32,895 nt of DNA. Source: Hyphomicrobiales bacterium. Its GTDB lineage: Bacteria; Pseudomonadota; Alphaproteobacteria; Rhizobiales; Xanthobacteraceae. The notes under the pieces were generated by a model, which was given only the letters and a program-made list of their open reading frames with translations, was not told where the DNA came from and ran no database searches. The stretch's first letter is position 1, and every line of letters begins with the position of its first letter. Below, piece by piece: positions 1 through 6,672 of the stretch. Both the position numbers and the translations under genes were made by a program. Location of the stretch: contig JAJPKK010000042.1 in NCBI GenBank assembly GCA_021323775.1, forward strand, positions 1 through 32,895. The letters run 5' to 3'.

Positions 1-234
1 CGGCTGTCCGCCAGGCTCGCAGGCCATTACGCCTGCTACGGCATCACCGGGAATATCGCGCAACTCGGCCGGCGCTTCCGGCAGGCCGCAAAGTCGTGGC
101 GCAAGCGGCTGGCCCGACGAACGCGCCCGCATGTCCTATCCTGGGACAGCTTTAACGCGATCCTCGAACGCCGCCCACTGCCCCACCCTCGGATCGTCCA
201 TCACTACGCCGCGCGCAACCAAGCTCTCCGGTGA
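1..234 (+). CDS. ltrA: Group II intron reverse transcriptase/maturase, C-terminal fragment
   Basis: Frame 1 is open from the first base to a TGA at 232-234 and gives 77 residues. They read as the maturase X/En end of intron-encoded reverse transcriptases: a HYACYGITGN block, the LARRTR segment, SWDSFNAIL, and the closing PLPHPRIVHHYA motif that ends many LtrA-type proteins. The stop codon lies 1 base before the start of the domain V-like hairpin, as expected for an ORF in domain IV. The RT palm and the catalytic YADD lie outside the window, so activity cannot be judged. No HNH endonuclease motif follows. The family call is secure; the subclass is not. Confidence 0.85.
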   Translation, partial: RLSARLAGHYACYGITGNIAQLGRRFRQAAKSWRKRLARRTRPHVLSWDSFNAILERRPLPHPRIVHHYAARNQALR

Positions 235-235
235 A

Positions 236-309
236 GAACCGGATGCGGGAAATCTGCGCGTCCGGGACCGTGGGGGGCGACGGTGGCAACATCCTCGCCT
301 ACCCGGCCG
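236..309 (+). ncRNA. Group II intron domains V and VI
   Basis: The 34 bases 236-269 have the length and layout of group II domain V: a CCGGA/TCCGG lower stem, a two-base bulge (CG at 259-260), an upper stem and a GAAA-type loop at about 249-252. Positions 237-238 and 267-268 pair poorly compared with the usual GAGCC/GGUUC closing stem, so the copy may be diverged. Bases 272-305 form a domain VI-like hairpin, GGGGGCGA against TCGCC-TA-CCC, with an unpaired A near 301 as the likely branch point. Confidence 0.7.
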
Positions 310-508
310 CGCCGGGCGGGCGCTCGCGAAGCCGCGGCGGTCGTCCGAATGGGGCTGCTGCCCACTCAGTCCGAAGAGACTCAATCCGGGGCAATCCGGC
401 GGCGCACCGCGCCACACAACCACGTTGTGCCGTGCCGCATTTCGTGCTCTTGTAAAATCTATAACAATTCTAGTTTGGGCGGCTGCCGCTCGGGGCGGCT
501 GCGGACAT

Positions 509-518
509 GGAGGAGAGG
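509..518 (+). promoter_or_regulatory. Ribosome binding site fixing the start at 525
   Basis: GGAGGAGAGG lies 6-15 bases before the ATG at 525. An in-frame ATG at 507 overlaps this Shine-Dalgarno sequence and is therefore the less likely start. The preceding 310-508 holds no gene I can support. Its only AT-rich stretch (TAAAATCTATAACAATTC, 452-470) is where a promoter would be expected, but no clear -35/-10 pair is visible. Confidence 0.6.
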
Positions 519-524
519 ACGCTC

Positions 525-1202
525 ATGTCAGAAAGCGATCTACGTCCGTCTTGCGAACATCATCACGAAGAGGGAGGCGGCCATGACCATCATGGTCATG
601 GTCCTGACCGCGCGCGCCTGCGCGCCTCGCGGCGCGCATTCATCAAGGGCGTCATCGCCTCGGGCGTGGCGGTGTCGTCGAGCGGGTACCTGGTGCTCGG
701 CCGCGGCACGGCGCATGCGCAGGCCGCCGGCGCTGTCGGGCGGCTGATCACGCTCAACGTTAACGGGCGCGACCGGCCGGTCGACGTACTGCCGAATGAG
801 ACCCTCATCCACACCCTGCGCTACAAGCTGGGACTCACCGGCACCAAGCTCGGTTGCGACCATTCCGAATGCGGCAACTGCACCGTCATGCTCGACGATG
901 TGGCGACCTATTCGTGCTCGACGCTCACGCACGCGGTGCGCGGGCGCAAGATCGTGACGATCGAAGGCATCGAAGGGCCGAACGGCGAACTGCACAAGGT
1001 GCAGAAGGCCATGATCGAGGAACTCGGGCCTCAGTGCGGCTTCTGTACGCCTGGCCAGGTCATCTCGGCAGTTGCCCTGCTGAAGTCCAACCCCAAACCG
1101 ACGGTCGAGGAGGCGCGGCGAGCCATGTCCGGCAACATCTGCCGGTGCGGAGCCTACGACCACTACCTGCGAGCCGTCATGCGCGCATCCAGGGAGGCTT
1201 GA
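525..1202 (+). CDS. Tat-exported [2Fe-2S] subunit of a molybdenum hydroxylase (xanthine dehydrogenase family)
   Basis: The 225-aa small subunit of a three-part molybdenum hydroxylase carries electrons from the molybdenum centre toward FAD. The plant-ferredoxin-type cluster ligands are C111, C116, C119 and C131. The second cluster uses C171-G-F-C174 and C206-R-C208 in the C-terminal helical domain, so both clusters are complete. A twin-arginine signal, SRRAFIK (35-41), is followed by a hydrophobic stretch and an AHA-QA cleavage site near residue 65, which places the enzyme in the periplasm. Before the signal lies a His-rich stretch (about residues 12-25, HHHEEGGGHDHHGH), unusual for a Tat n-region. 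Only three bases separate its stop from the large-subunit gene. The ATG at 507 would add six residues but overlaps the RBS. The substrate is unknown. Confidence 0.9.
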   Translation: MSESDLRPSCEHHHEEGGGHDHHGHGPDRARLRASRRAFIKGVIASGVAVSSSGYLVLGRGTAHAQAAGAVGRLITLNVNGRDRPVDVLPNETLIHTLRYKLGLTGTKLGCDHSECGNCTVMLDDVATYSCSTLTHAVRGRKIVTIEGIEGPNGELHKVQKAMIEELGPQCGFCTPGQVISAVALLKSNPKPTVEEARRAMSGNICRCGAYDHYLRAVMRASREA

Positions 1203-1205
1203 TCA

Positions 1206-3611
1206 ATGGCGTACAATCTCATTGGCAAGAACTTCGTCCCGGTTGACGTCACCGCCAAGGTCACTGGCCGGGCCAAATACGCCGAGGACTTCCGCGCCGA
1301 CGGCATGGTGTTCTGCAAGTCCCTCACGAGCCCGATCCCGCACGCCAAGATCCGCCGCATCGATACGTCGGCGGCGCTGAAGATGAAGGGCGTACTCGGC
1401 ATTCTGACGGCCGACGACGTGCCGCAATTCCCGCCGCCCCAGCCGCCGATCCTCGCCAAGGACGAGGTGTTCTACGTCGGCGAGCCGATCCTCGCCGTCG
1501 CCGCTGAGAGCGAAGAGATTGCGGCGGAAGCGATCGAGGCGATCAAGATCGACTTCGAGCAGCTTCCCCACGTCACCGATCCGCTGGAGAGCCTGTTCCC
1601 GGGCGGCCCCAATGCGCGCTCGAACGGCAATGTGGCCGGGGCGCAGATCAATCTGCAGACCGTCAAGTGGGAGGCCAGCGATTTCGCCGCCGCCGGCGAC
1701 GACAAGCTGCCGCTCGGCAAGCCGGCCGAACAATGGAGCTACGGCGATCTCGACGCCGGGTTCAAAGCCGCGAAGCTCATCATCGAGGAGAGCTTTGTGT
1801 CCGGCGGGCTGGCGCACCATCCCATGGAGACACGCACAGCCTTTGCACACTGGCAGGGCGGCAAGTGCATCCTGCACGGCTCCAACCAGAGCCACACCAC
1901 AGCCGTGCCCAATATAGCGCGCCTGATCGGCATTAAGCCGGAAGACCTCATCCTCGTCGCCGAGTTCTGCGGCGGCGGCTTCGGCAGCAAGATCCCCGGC
2001 TATCCCAATATGGCGATCGCGGCGCTGTTGTCGAAGAAGATCAACCGGCCGGTGATGCACCGTATCTCCCGCATCGAGGAGTACGGCATCGGCAGCGCGC
2101 GCCCGAGCTTCCAGGGACGTGTCAAGCTGGGGTTCCGCGAGGACGGCAAGATTCTTGCAGCCGACCTCTATATCGTGCAGGAGAACGGTCCCCACATCGG
2201 CGGCGGCGATTTCCGCGCTGCCGGTAATGCCCTGTCGATCCTCTATCAGCCGGCCGCGATGCGGTGGCGCGCCGTTCCCGTGCTTACCAACACGCCTCCG
2301 GTGGGGCCGCAGCGTGGTCCGGGCGAAAATCAGCTCACCCCGCTTATTGAGCCGATGATGGACAAAGCGGCGCGCGAGCTCGGCATCGATCGGTTAGCGA
2401 TCCGCCGCATTAATGCGCCGGAGTCGTCGAGCAAGATGGGCGCAGACCAGGGCCCGGTCACGAGCGCCTTTATGAAGGAAGCCCTCGACAAGGGCGCCCA
2501 GATGTTCAACTGGGAGGAAAAGAAGAAGAGGTCCGGCCAGCGCGTCGGCAGCAAGGTGACGGGCATCGGCATCGGCCAGGGCTATCACTCGGCCGGGAGC
2601 AACGGGTTTGACGGCATGGTCCGCATCACGCCCGACGGCAAGCTGCATGTTCATACCGGCGTCGGCAACCTCGGCACCTACTCCCACTCGGCGACCGCGC
2701 GCGTCGCGGCCGAAATGCTCAACTACTCCTGGGACAACGTGATCATCGAGCGCGGCGACAGCCGCCGCGGCCTGCCGTGGAATTCCGCTCAGGCCGGCAG
2801 CCTCACGGCATCGACCCAGTCGCGTACGATGTACGTGGCGGCGCTCGACGCCAAGCAGAAGCTTGTCGAGATCGCTGCGCAAATGCTCGGCGGCGCGGCC
2901 GGCGATTACGATCTCGGCAGCGAGAAGGTGGTCAGCAAGTCCGATCCGTCCAAGTCGATCACCTATGCGCAGGCGGCCCAGAAGGCCGTCGAACTTGGCG
3001 GCAAGTTCTCCGGCAAGGAAGCTCCGAAGGACATCAATCCGATCACCGCGCAAGGTCTCGGCATGATTGCCGGGTCGGGACTGATCGGCGTCGCCAAGGA
3101 TACCCTGCCGCGCGTCGGCGTGACGCCGGGACTGACGACCACGTTCGTGGAGCTTCAGCTCGACGTCGAGACCGGCAAGATCGACATCCTCGACATGCTG
3201 TGCGTGGCGGACTGCGGCACCGTGCTGCATCCGCAGGGCCTCGCCCACCAGATCCGCGGCGGCAACGTCATGGGCATCGGGCTCGCGCTGTTTGAGCGGC
3301 ACGTCTATGACCCCAAGCTCGGGCTGCCGGCGAACACGCTGCTCTACCAGTCGAAGCCCCCGACCTACCTCGACGTTCCGGCCGAGATCGGGTGGGGTGC
3401 GGTCGACAAGGCCGATCCGCAGAACCCGGTCGGCGTCAAGGGCGTCGGCGAGCCGGTGCAAGGCTCCGGCGCCGCCGCCGTCACCTCGGCGATTTCCGAT
3501 GCGCTCGGCGGACATCTGTTCAACCGGACGCCGGTGTCGCTCGACATGATCCTCAATTTCCTCTCGAAGCGGCCGCAAGCGCACAAGCCGCTCCAGATCA
3601 ACACGGTCTGA
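1206..3611 (+). CDS. Molybdopterin-binding large subunit, xanthine dehydrogenase family
   Basis: The 801-aa catalytic subunit binds the Mo cofactor and hydroxylates or oxidises an aldehyde or N-heterocycle, using water as the oxygen donor. The aldehyde oxidase/xanthine dehydrogenase hammerhead domain begins with the VTGRAKYAEDF block (residues 19-29). The cofactor loop GGGFGSK is at 256-262, and the active-site glutamate is E749 in KGVGEPVQGSG. The protein has no signal peptide, so it is probably carried across the membrane with the Tat-tagged small subunit, as is known for PaoABC. The length fits the family. It follows the small subunit by three bases and precedes the FAD subunit by 12 bases, giving the order small-large-medium. 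No XdhC/PaoD-type maturation factor is in the cluster. Substrate not predictable from these motifs. Confidence 0.92.
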   Translation: MAYNLIGKNFVPVDVTAKVTGRAKYAEDFRADGMVFCKSLTSPIPHAKIRRIDTSAALKMKGVLGILTADDVPQFPPPQPPILAKDEVFYVGEPILAVAAESEEIAAEAIEAIKIDFEQLPHVTDPLESLFPGGPNARSNGNVAGAQINLQTVKWEASDFAAAGDDKLPLGKPAEQWSYGDLDAGFKAAKLIIEESFVSGGLAHHPMETRTAFAHWQGGKCILHGSNQSHTTAVPNIARLIGIKPEDLILVAEFCGGGFGSKIPGYPNMAIAALLSKKINRPVMHRISRIEEYGIGSARPSFQGRVKLGFREDGKILAADLYIVQENGPHIGGGDFRAAGNALSILYQPAAMRWRAVPVLTNTPPVGPQRGPGENQLTPLIEPMMDKAARELGIDRLAIRRINAPESSSKMGADQGPVTSAFMKEALDKGAQMFNWEEKKKRSGQRVGSKVTGIGIGQGYHSAGSNGFDGMVRITPDGKLHVHTGVGNLGTYSHSATARVAAEMLNYSWDNVIIERGDSRRGLPWNSAQAGSLTASTQSRTMYVAALDAKQKLVEIAAQMLGGAAGDYDLGSEKVVSKSDPSKSITYAQAAQKAVELGGKFSGKEAPKDINPITAQGLGMIAGSGLIGVAKDTLPRVGVTPGLTTTFVELQLDVETGKIDILDMLCVADCGTVLHPQGLAHQIRGGNVMGIGLALFERHVYDPKLGLPANTLLYQSKPPTYLDVPAEIGWGAVDKADPQNPVGVKGVGEPVQGSGAAAVTSAISDALGGHLFNRTPVSLDMILNFLSKRPQAHKPLQINTV

Positions 3612-3623
3612 GGGAGCATCGCC

Positions 3624-4622
3624 ATGATGATCAAAGATGTCATGCCCAGCTTCGAGCTGTTCCAACCGACGCAGCTCAAGGACGCTTTCGCGCTGCTCGA
3701 CCGCTACGGCAAGGATAGCTGGAAGATGGCGGGCGGGTACGACAGCCTGTCGTGGTTCAAGGAGCGCGCCAAGAAGCCGAAGGCCGTGATCGACCTTTCC
3801 GGCATCGCCGAGATGAAAGGCGTTCGCGAGACCGCAGACGGCATCGAGATCGGTGCGCTGACCACGCTCACCGAAATCGAGCGCCATCCCGTGATCAGGG
3901 CCAAATTCCGCCTGCTCGCGGACGCCGCCGCCAAGGTGGCAAGCCCGCAGATCCGCAATGCCGGCACCATCGGGGGCAACGTGTCTCAGGATGCGCGCTG
4001 CTGGTACTACCGCTCCGGGCTGCCCTGCTATCGGGCGGGCGGCAACACCTGCTTTGCGGACACTCCGCAGGGGGTCAATCGCGAGCATGCGCTGTTCGAC
4101 AGCGACCGTTGCGTGGCGGTCTCGCCATCCGACACGGCGCCCGCGCTGGTCGCGCTCGACGCCAAGTTCGTCATCAAGAGCGCCAAGGGTGAGCGGGTCA
4201 TCGGCGCCGACGAATTCTTCATCGGTCCGAAGATCGACATCACCCGGATGACCTCAGTGGCGCACAATGAAATCCTGACCGCGATCCGCATATCCAACGC
4301 GTGGGCCGGCGCCCATTTCTATTTCGAGAAGGTCGCCGACCGGAACACGTGGGACTTCCCGCTCGTCAACGTGGCGGCGGCGATGTCGGTCAAGAACGGC
4401 GTGATCGAGAACTGCCGCATCGCCTGCGGCGGCGTCAGTGCAGCTCCGCGGCGGCTCACTGCCGTCGAGGGGATCGTCAAAGGCAAGCCGGCGGGCGAAG
4501 ACATCGCCAAGCTCGCCGGGCAATCCGCGACCCGCGGAGCCTCGCCCTTGAACTACAACCAGTTCAAGATCCCGTTGATGGCCAATCTGGTTACGCGCGC
4601 CGTGCGCGACGCAAGGGCGTGA
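3624..4622 (+). CDS. FAD-binding medium subunit with extra [4Fe-4S] motif
   Basis: This 332-aa CoxM/PaoB-type subunit receives electrons from the [2Fe-2S] centres. FAD-contact motifs are AGGYDSL (36-42) and TIGGN (115-119), followed by the C-terminal CO-dehydrogenase flavoprotein domain. Four cysteines (C126, C135, C143, C163) sit in the insertion that in PaoB and 4-hydroxybenzoyl-CoA reductase beta binds a [4Fe-4S] cluster. The intervening sequence (CYRAGGNTC) differs from the classical CNKREPGSGC seen in the second cluster of this window. GGGAGC at 3612-3617 is a plausible RBS for the ATG at 3624; a second ATG follows immediately. It is very likely co-transcribed with the two upstream genes. 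The cluster assignment is by motif position only. Confidence 0.9.
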   Translation: MMIKDVMPSFELFQPTQLKDAFALLDRYGKDSWKMAGGYDSLSWFKERAKKPKAVIDLSGIAEMKGVRETADGIEIGALTTLTEIERHPVIRAKFRLLADAAAKVASPQIRNAGTIGGNVSQDARCWYYRSGLPCYRAGGNTCFADTPQGVNREHALFDSDRCVAVSPSDTAPALVALDAKFVIKSAKGERVIGADEFFIGPKIDITRMTSVAHNEILTAIRISNAWAGAHFYFEKVADRNTWDFPLVNVAAAMSVKNGVIENCRIACGGVSAAPRRLTAVEGIVKGKPAGEDIAKLAGQSATRGASPLNYNQFKIPLMANLVTRAVRDARA

Positions 4623-4680
4623 TTCCGGCCCATGCCGCCCTTCGCGGCTGCGGGGGGAGGGGGATCGCGCTTGGCGAGGC

Positions 4681-4835
4681 CCTCACCTCTCCCCGCTTGC
4701 GAGGAGAGGTCGGAATTTGCGCGCTTGTCGCGCAAATTCCGGTAAGGGGGCCTCTTCACAGGCTCTGAGCGGCTAGTCCGCGCTTGCGGAACGGCCCCCA
4801 ACCCCGACGCTCTCCCCGCAAGCTGGGAGAGGGCG
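4681..4835. repeat. Composite of three intergenic palindromes
   Basis: The 376-base gap between the FAD subunit and the small membrane gene holds three palindromes. CCTCTCCCCGCTTGCGAGGAGAGG is one, at 4687-4710. The second is a perfect 13-bp stem, CGGAATTTGCGCG (4712-4724) with CGCGCAAATTCCG (4730-4742) and a 5-base loop. The third, CTCTCCCCGCAAGCTGGGAGAGG, lies at about 4810-4832. The element type is common between genes in Bradyrhizobium-like genomes. It could form stable hairpins in a transcript and so attenuate or process the operon here. Confidence 0.75.
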
Positions 4836-4998
4836 AAGGAGGGCCGCGCGACGTGCCATTGCCTGCGTTGCGACGGAGCATAGGAAGGGCGTAGTAAGAA
4901 AGACCGCAGATCCCTGCGACAGTCCTGGATCAGGTTGGAGGAGGGGGATTGCTGCCGGGGCTTGTCCCATCACATCGAGCCTATTCCTGGTGTCCACC

Positions 4999-5163
4999 AT
5001 GCAGCTTTTCCGCTACTCCACCTCCATTTACGGCGGCAGCGACGTGCTCATCGGTGCGTCGTGGGACCTGTTGCCTTGGTTCGTGCTCGCGGGCGCCGTT
5101 GTTATCGTCCTGCACGCAGTGTTCAAGGCCGCGACCTCGCGGCGGACAGATCGCATCAAATGA
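4999..5163 (+). CDS. Small single-span membrane protein upstream of cytochrome b
   Basis: This 54-residue frame begins MQLFRYSTSIYGGSDVL and has one hydrophobic helix of about 20 residues (roughly 24-42, LLPWFVLAGAVVIVLHAVF). It ends in a basic tail (SRRTDRIK), suggesting an N-out, C-in single-span protein. It lies 46 bases before the cytochrome b start, in the same direction. An in-frame GTG at 4990 would add three residues; a purine-rich GGAGGAGGGGG at 4936-4946 is too far for the ATG. I do not recognise a named family. From context it may be an anchor or assembly subunit for the cytochrome b/hydroxylase complex. The helix and the charged tail make it more than a chance frame, but this rests on sequence character alone. 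Confidence 0.6.
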   Translation: MQLFRYSTSIYGGSDVLIGASWDLLPWFVLAGAVVIVLHAVFKAATSRRTDRIK

Positions 5164-5208
5164 GAGGTCTGCGGCGCGCCGCGGACAAGAGGGTTGGGTA
5201 CGGCGGAA

Positions 5209-5880
5209 ATGGCGGTTACGCAAGCCAATATCTCAGAAGCCGGGGCGGCGTCAGATCGGGTCACGCGCCATCTCCTGGCAGATCGCCTCTATCACTGGCT
5301 GATGGCGGCGTGCGTGCTCACTTTGCTGGCGACTGCGTTCCTGCCGATCATCGGCGTTAAGTTCGAGTGGCTCGGTCTGCATTGGATGACCGGCGTTGCG
5401 CTTTCCGCGCTGGTGCTCATTCACATTGTGCGCGCCGTCATCTGGCAGGATTTCTGGGCGATGATGATCGACCGCGCCGACCTCCGCAACGCCTGGCGGC
5501 GCTTCGCGCAGACATTCGGCCGCAAGGGGGCAGCGCCCGGCAAGCCAGGCAAATATAACGTGCTGCAGAAGCTCTATCATGCCGGCATCGCGGTCCTCGT
5601 CTTGTCGATCATTGCGACGGGACTGCTGATGCTGCTCAAGATCGACACGCCGCTCTGGCGCCGCAATCCGTATGTGCTGGCCGACTACCAATGGGGCTGG
5701 ATTTACGTGGTGCACGGCTTCGCCGCCATGGGGCTGATCACCATGGTGATGATCCACATCTATTTCGCGCTGCGTCCGGACGAATGGCGATTGACGCGTT
5801 CGATGTTCCGCGGCTGGATGACCCGCCGCGAATTCGAGGAGCACCACGACAGAGCGCGCTGGGCGGCGGATGAACGCTAG
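5209..5880 (+). CDS. Four-helix cytochrome b (b561/formate dehydrogenase gamma type)
   Basis: The 223-aa protein has four hydrophobic helices with histidines placed as in di-haem membrane cytochromes b: H29 in the first (LYHWLMAA), H58 and H72 in the second, H124 in the third (KLYHAGIAVL), and H169 and H183 in the fourth. This layout is known from the membrane subunits of formate dehydrogenases and hydrogenases, which pass periplasmic electrons to quinone. Here it follows a Tat-exported molybdenum hydroxylase, so I infer it is the electron acceptor of that enzyme. A TTG at 5194 in the same frame would add five residues; neither start has a strong RBS. The haem ligands are inferred from position. 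Confidence 0.85.
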   Translation: MAVTQANISEAGAASDRVTRHLLADRLYHWLMAACVLTLLATAFLPIIGVKFEWLGLHWMTGVALSALVLIHIVRAVIWQDFWAMMIDRADLRNAWRRFAQTFGRKGAAPGKPGKYNVLQKLYHAGIAVLVLSIIATGLLMLLKIDTPLWRRNPYVLADYQWGWIYVVHGFAAMGLITMVMIHIYFALRPDEWRLTRSMFRGWMTRREFEEHHDRARWAADER

Positions 5881-5885
5881 ATGAG

Positions 5886-6136
5886 CAGGGTGGGCAAAGC
5901 TTGTCGCCGGGCCGGCCGAAGGCCGGACCCGGTGGGCGCCTGGTACAGCCGATGGCATGGTGCGGAGGCCTTGCGCGCCTTTGCCCACGCCGGCCGGCCG
6001 TACCGCCCGCCAATCACGCCGACCGACCGCGTGGGCAAAGGTTGCCGCCGCGCCGGCCAGAGGCCGGCCCCGGTCGGCGGAAAGCGATTTCGTGCCAAGG
6101 TCGCCCCCCCCCTCGGGCGCCTTTGCCCGCCCTACG
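5886..6136. repeat. GTGGGCAAAG inverted-repeat block
   Basis: The gap between the cytochrome b gene and the next gene is filled by two related inverted-repeat units. The first runs from GCAGGGTGGGCAAAGC (5886) to GCGCCTTTGCCCACGC (5975-5990). The second runs from GCGTGGGCAAAGG (6029) to GGCGCCTTTGCCCGCCCTACG (6116-6136). Each contains a GGCCGGCC-rich core (GGCCGGCCGAAGGCCGG and GGCCGGCCAGAGGCCGG). Open frames across it are by-products of the GC-rich repeat. Confidence 0.75.
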
Positions 6137-6169
6137 AACTGACGAGCGTCAGAGCCGCAGAGAGACACA

Positions 6170-6553
6170 ATGACATCCGGACTGCCCAAGACGCTTGCCG
6201 ATGCGATCGATGCGATCGAGGAAGCCTACGAATTCATGCTCGCTTATGCGGCTCAGGGCCGCGGGCGCGAGGAGCCGGGCGACGACATCCGCAACCATCT
6301 CTCCCGTGCCGATGCGGGCCTGGCGATTATTGCGGCGATGCCGTCGCCGAATGGCGGCGGCGACGATCAAGCCGCATTCGCCGAGATGGTGCGGCAGGAT
6401 GCGGCCAAGGCGCGCACAGCCCTGCGCTTCGTGCTCGCGCAGCGCGCCATCGGTTCGCAGATCATCGACAATCTCAATGCCTCGATTCATCTGCGCACGC
6501 TGCTGACTGATCTGTTCCTTCTCGATGAGGCGCTGAAAATCAGCGGCGGCTGA
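6170..6553 (+). CDS. Unknown helical protein in the hydroxylase cluster
   Basis: I do not recognise this 127-aa protein. It is predicted to be soluble, without signal peptide or membrane segment, and is rich in Ala, Leu and acidic residues in a heptad-like, all-helical pattern. It starts MTSGLPKTLADAIDAIEEAY and ends ALKISGG. It lies between the cytochrome b and the dehydrogenase on the same strand, so an accessory role for the hydroxylase (chaperone or assembly factor) is possible but unproven. The start ATG at 6170 is preceded by AGAGAGAC. The sense frame has consistent G/C third positions, which supports a real gene. Confidence 0.65.
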   Translation: MTSGLPKTLADAIDAIEEAYEFMLAYAAQGRGREEPGDDIRNHLSRADAGLAIIAAMPSPNGGGDDQAAFAEMVRQDAAKARTALRFVLAQRAIGSQIIDNLNASIHLRTLLTDLFLLDEALKISGG

Positions 6554-6596
6554 TCTAGCGGATCGGGCGGCGGACAGATGTTACGTCTTGCGCCGT

Positions 6597-6631
6597 CATT
6601 CCGGGGCGCCGCACGGCGGCGCCCCGGAATG
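6597..6631. repeat. Perfect 15-bp palindromic hairpin
   Basis: CATTCCGGGGCGCCG (6597-6611) and CGGCGCCCCGGAATG (6617-6631) pair perfectly around the loop CACGG. It lies 43 bases after the preceding stop codon and 41 bases before the next start. It has no T-tract and looks like a REP-type element, though it may still stop or slow transcription. Confidence 0.75.
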
Positions 6632-6672
6632 GCCAGATTCGAGGTCCTCGTTTTGGAATCGTGGAACCCATC

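Larger units (their letters stand above)
1..309 (+). mobile_element. Group II intron, 3' portion (5' part outside window)
   Basis: The left edge holds the end of a group II intron: the last 77 codons of its maturase (1-234), directly followed by a domain V-like hairpin and a domain VI-like hairpin. The 3' boundary at about 307-310 is an estimate from the position of the CCTACCC segment, which usually lies just before the 3' splice site. The host gene or site cannot be told because the 5' part and 5' exon are outside the window. Confidence 0.8.

Noticed and set aside
1203-2195. Long minus-strand frame opposite the large hydroxylase subunit (330 codons)
   Set aside because: It is an antisense shadow of a clear plus-strand gene in GC-rich DNA, with low-complexity Arg/Ala/Leu content and no domain.
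2394-4088. 564-codon minus-strand frame across the large and FAD subunits
   Set aside because: Antisense shadow of two well-supported genes; no recognisable motif.
5881-6510. 209-codon plus frame starting right after cytochrome b
   Set aside because: It reads through the GTGGGCAAAG repeat block and then another frame of the 127-aa gene; Arg/Pro-rich and without family features.
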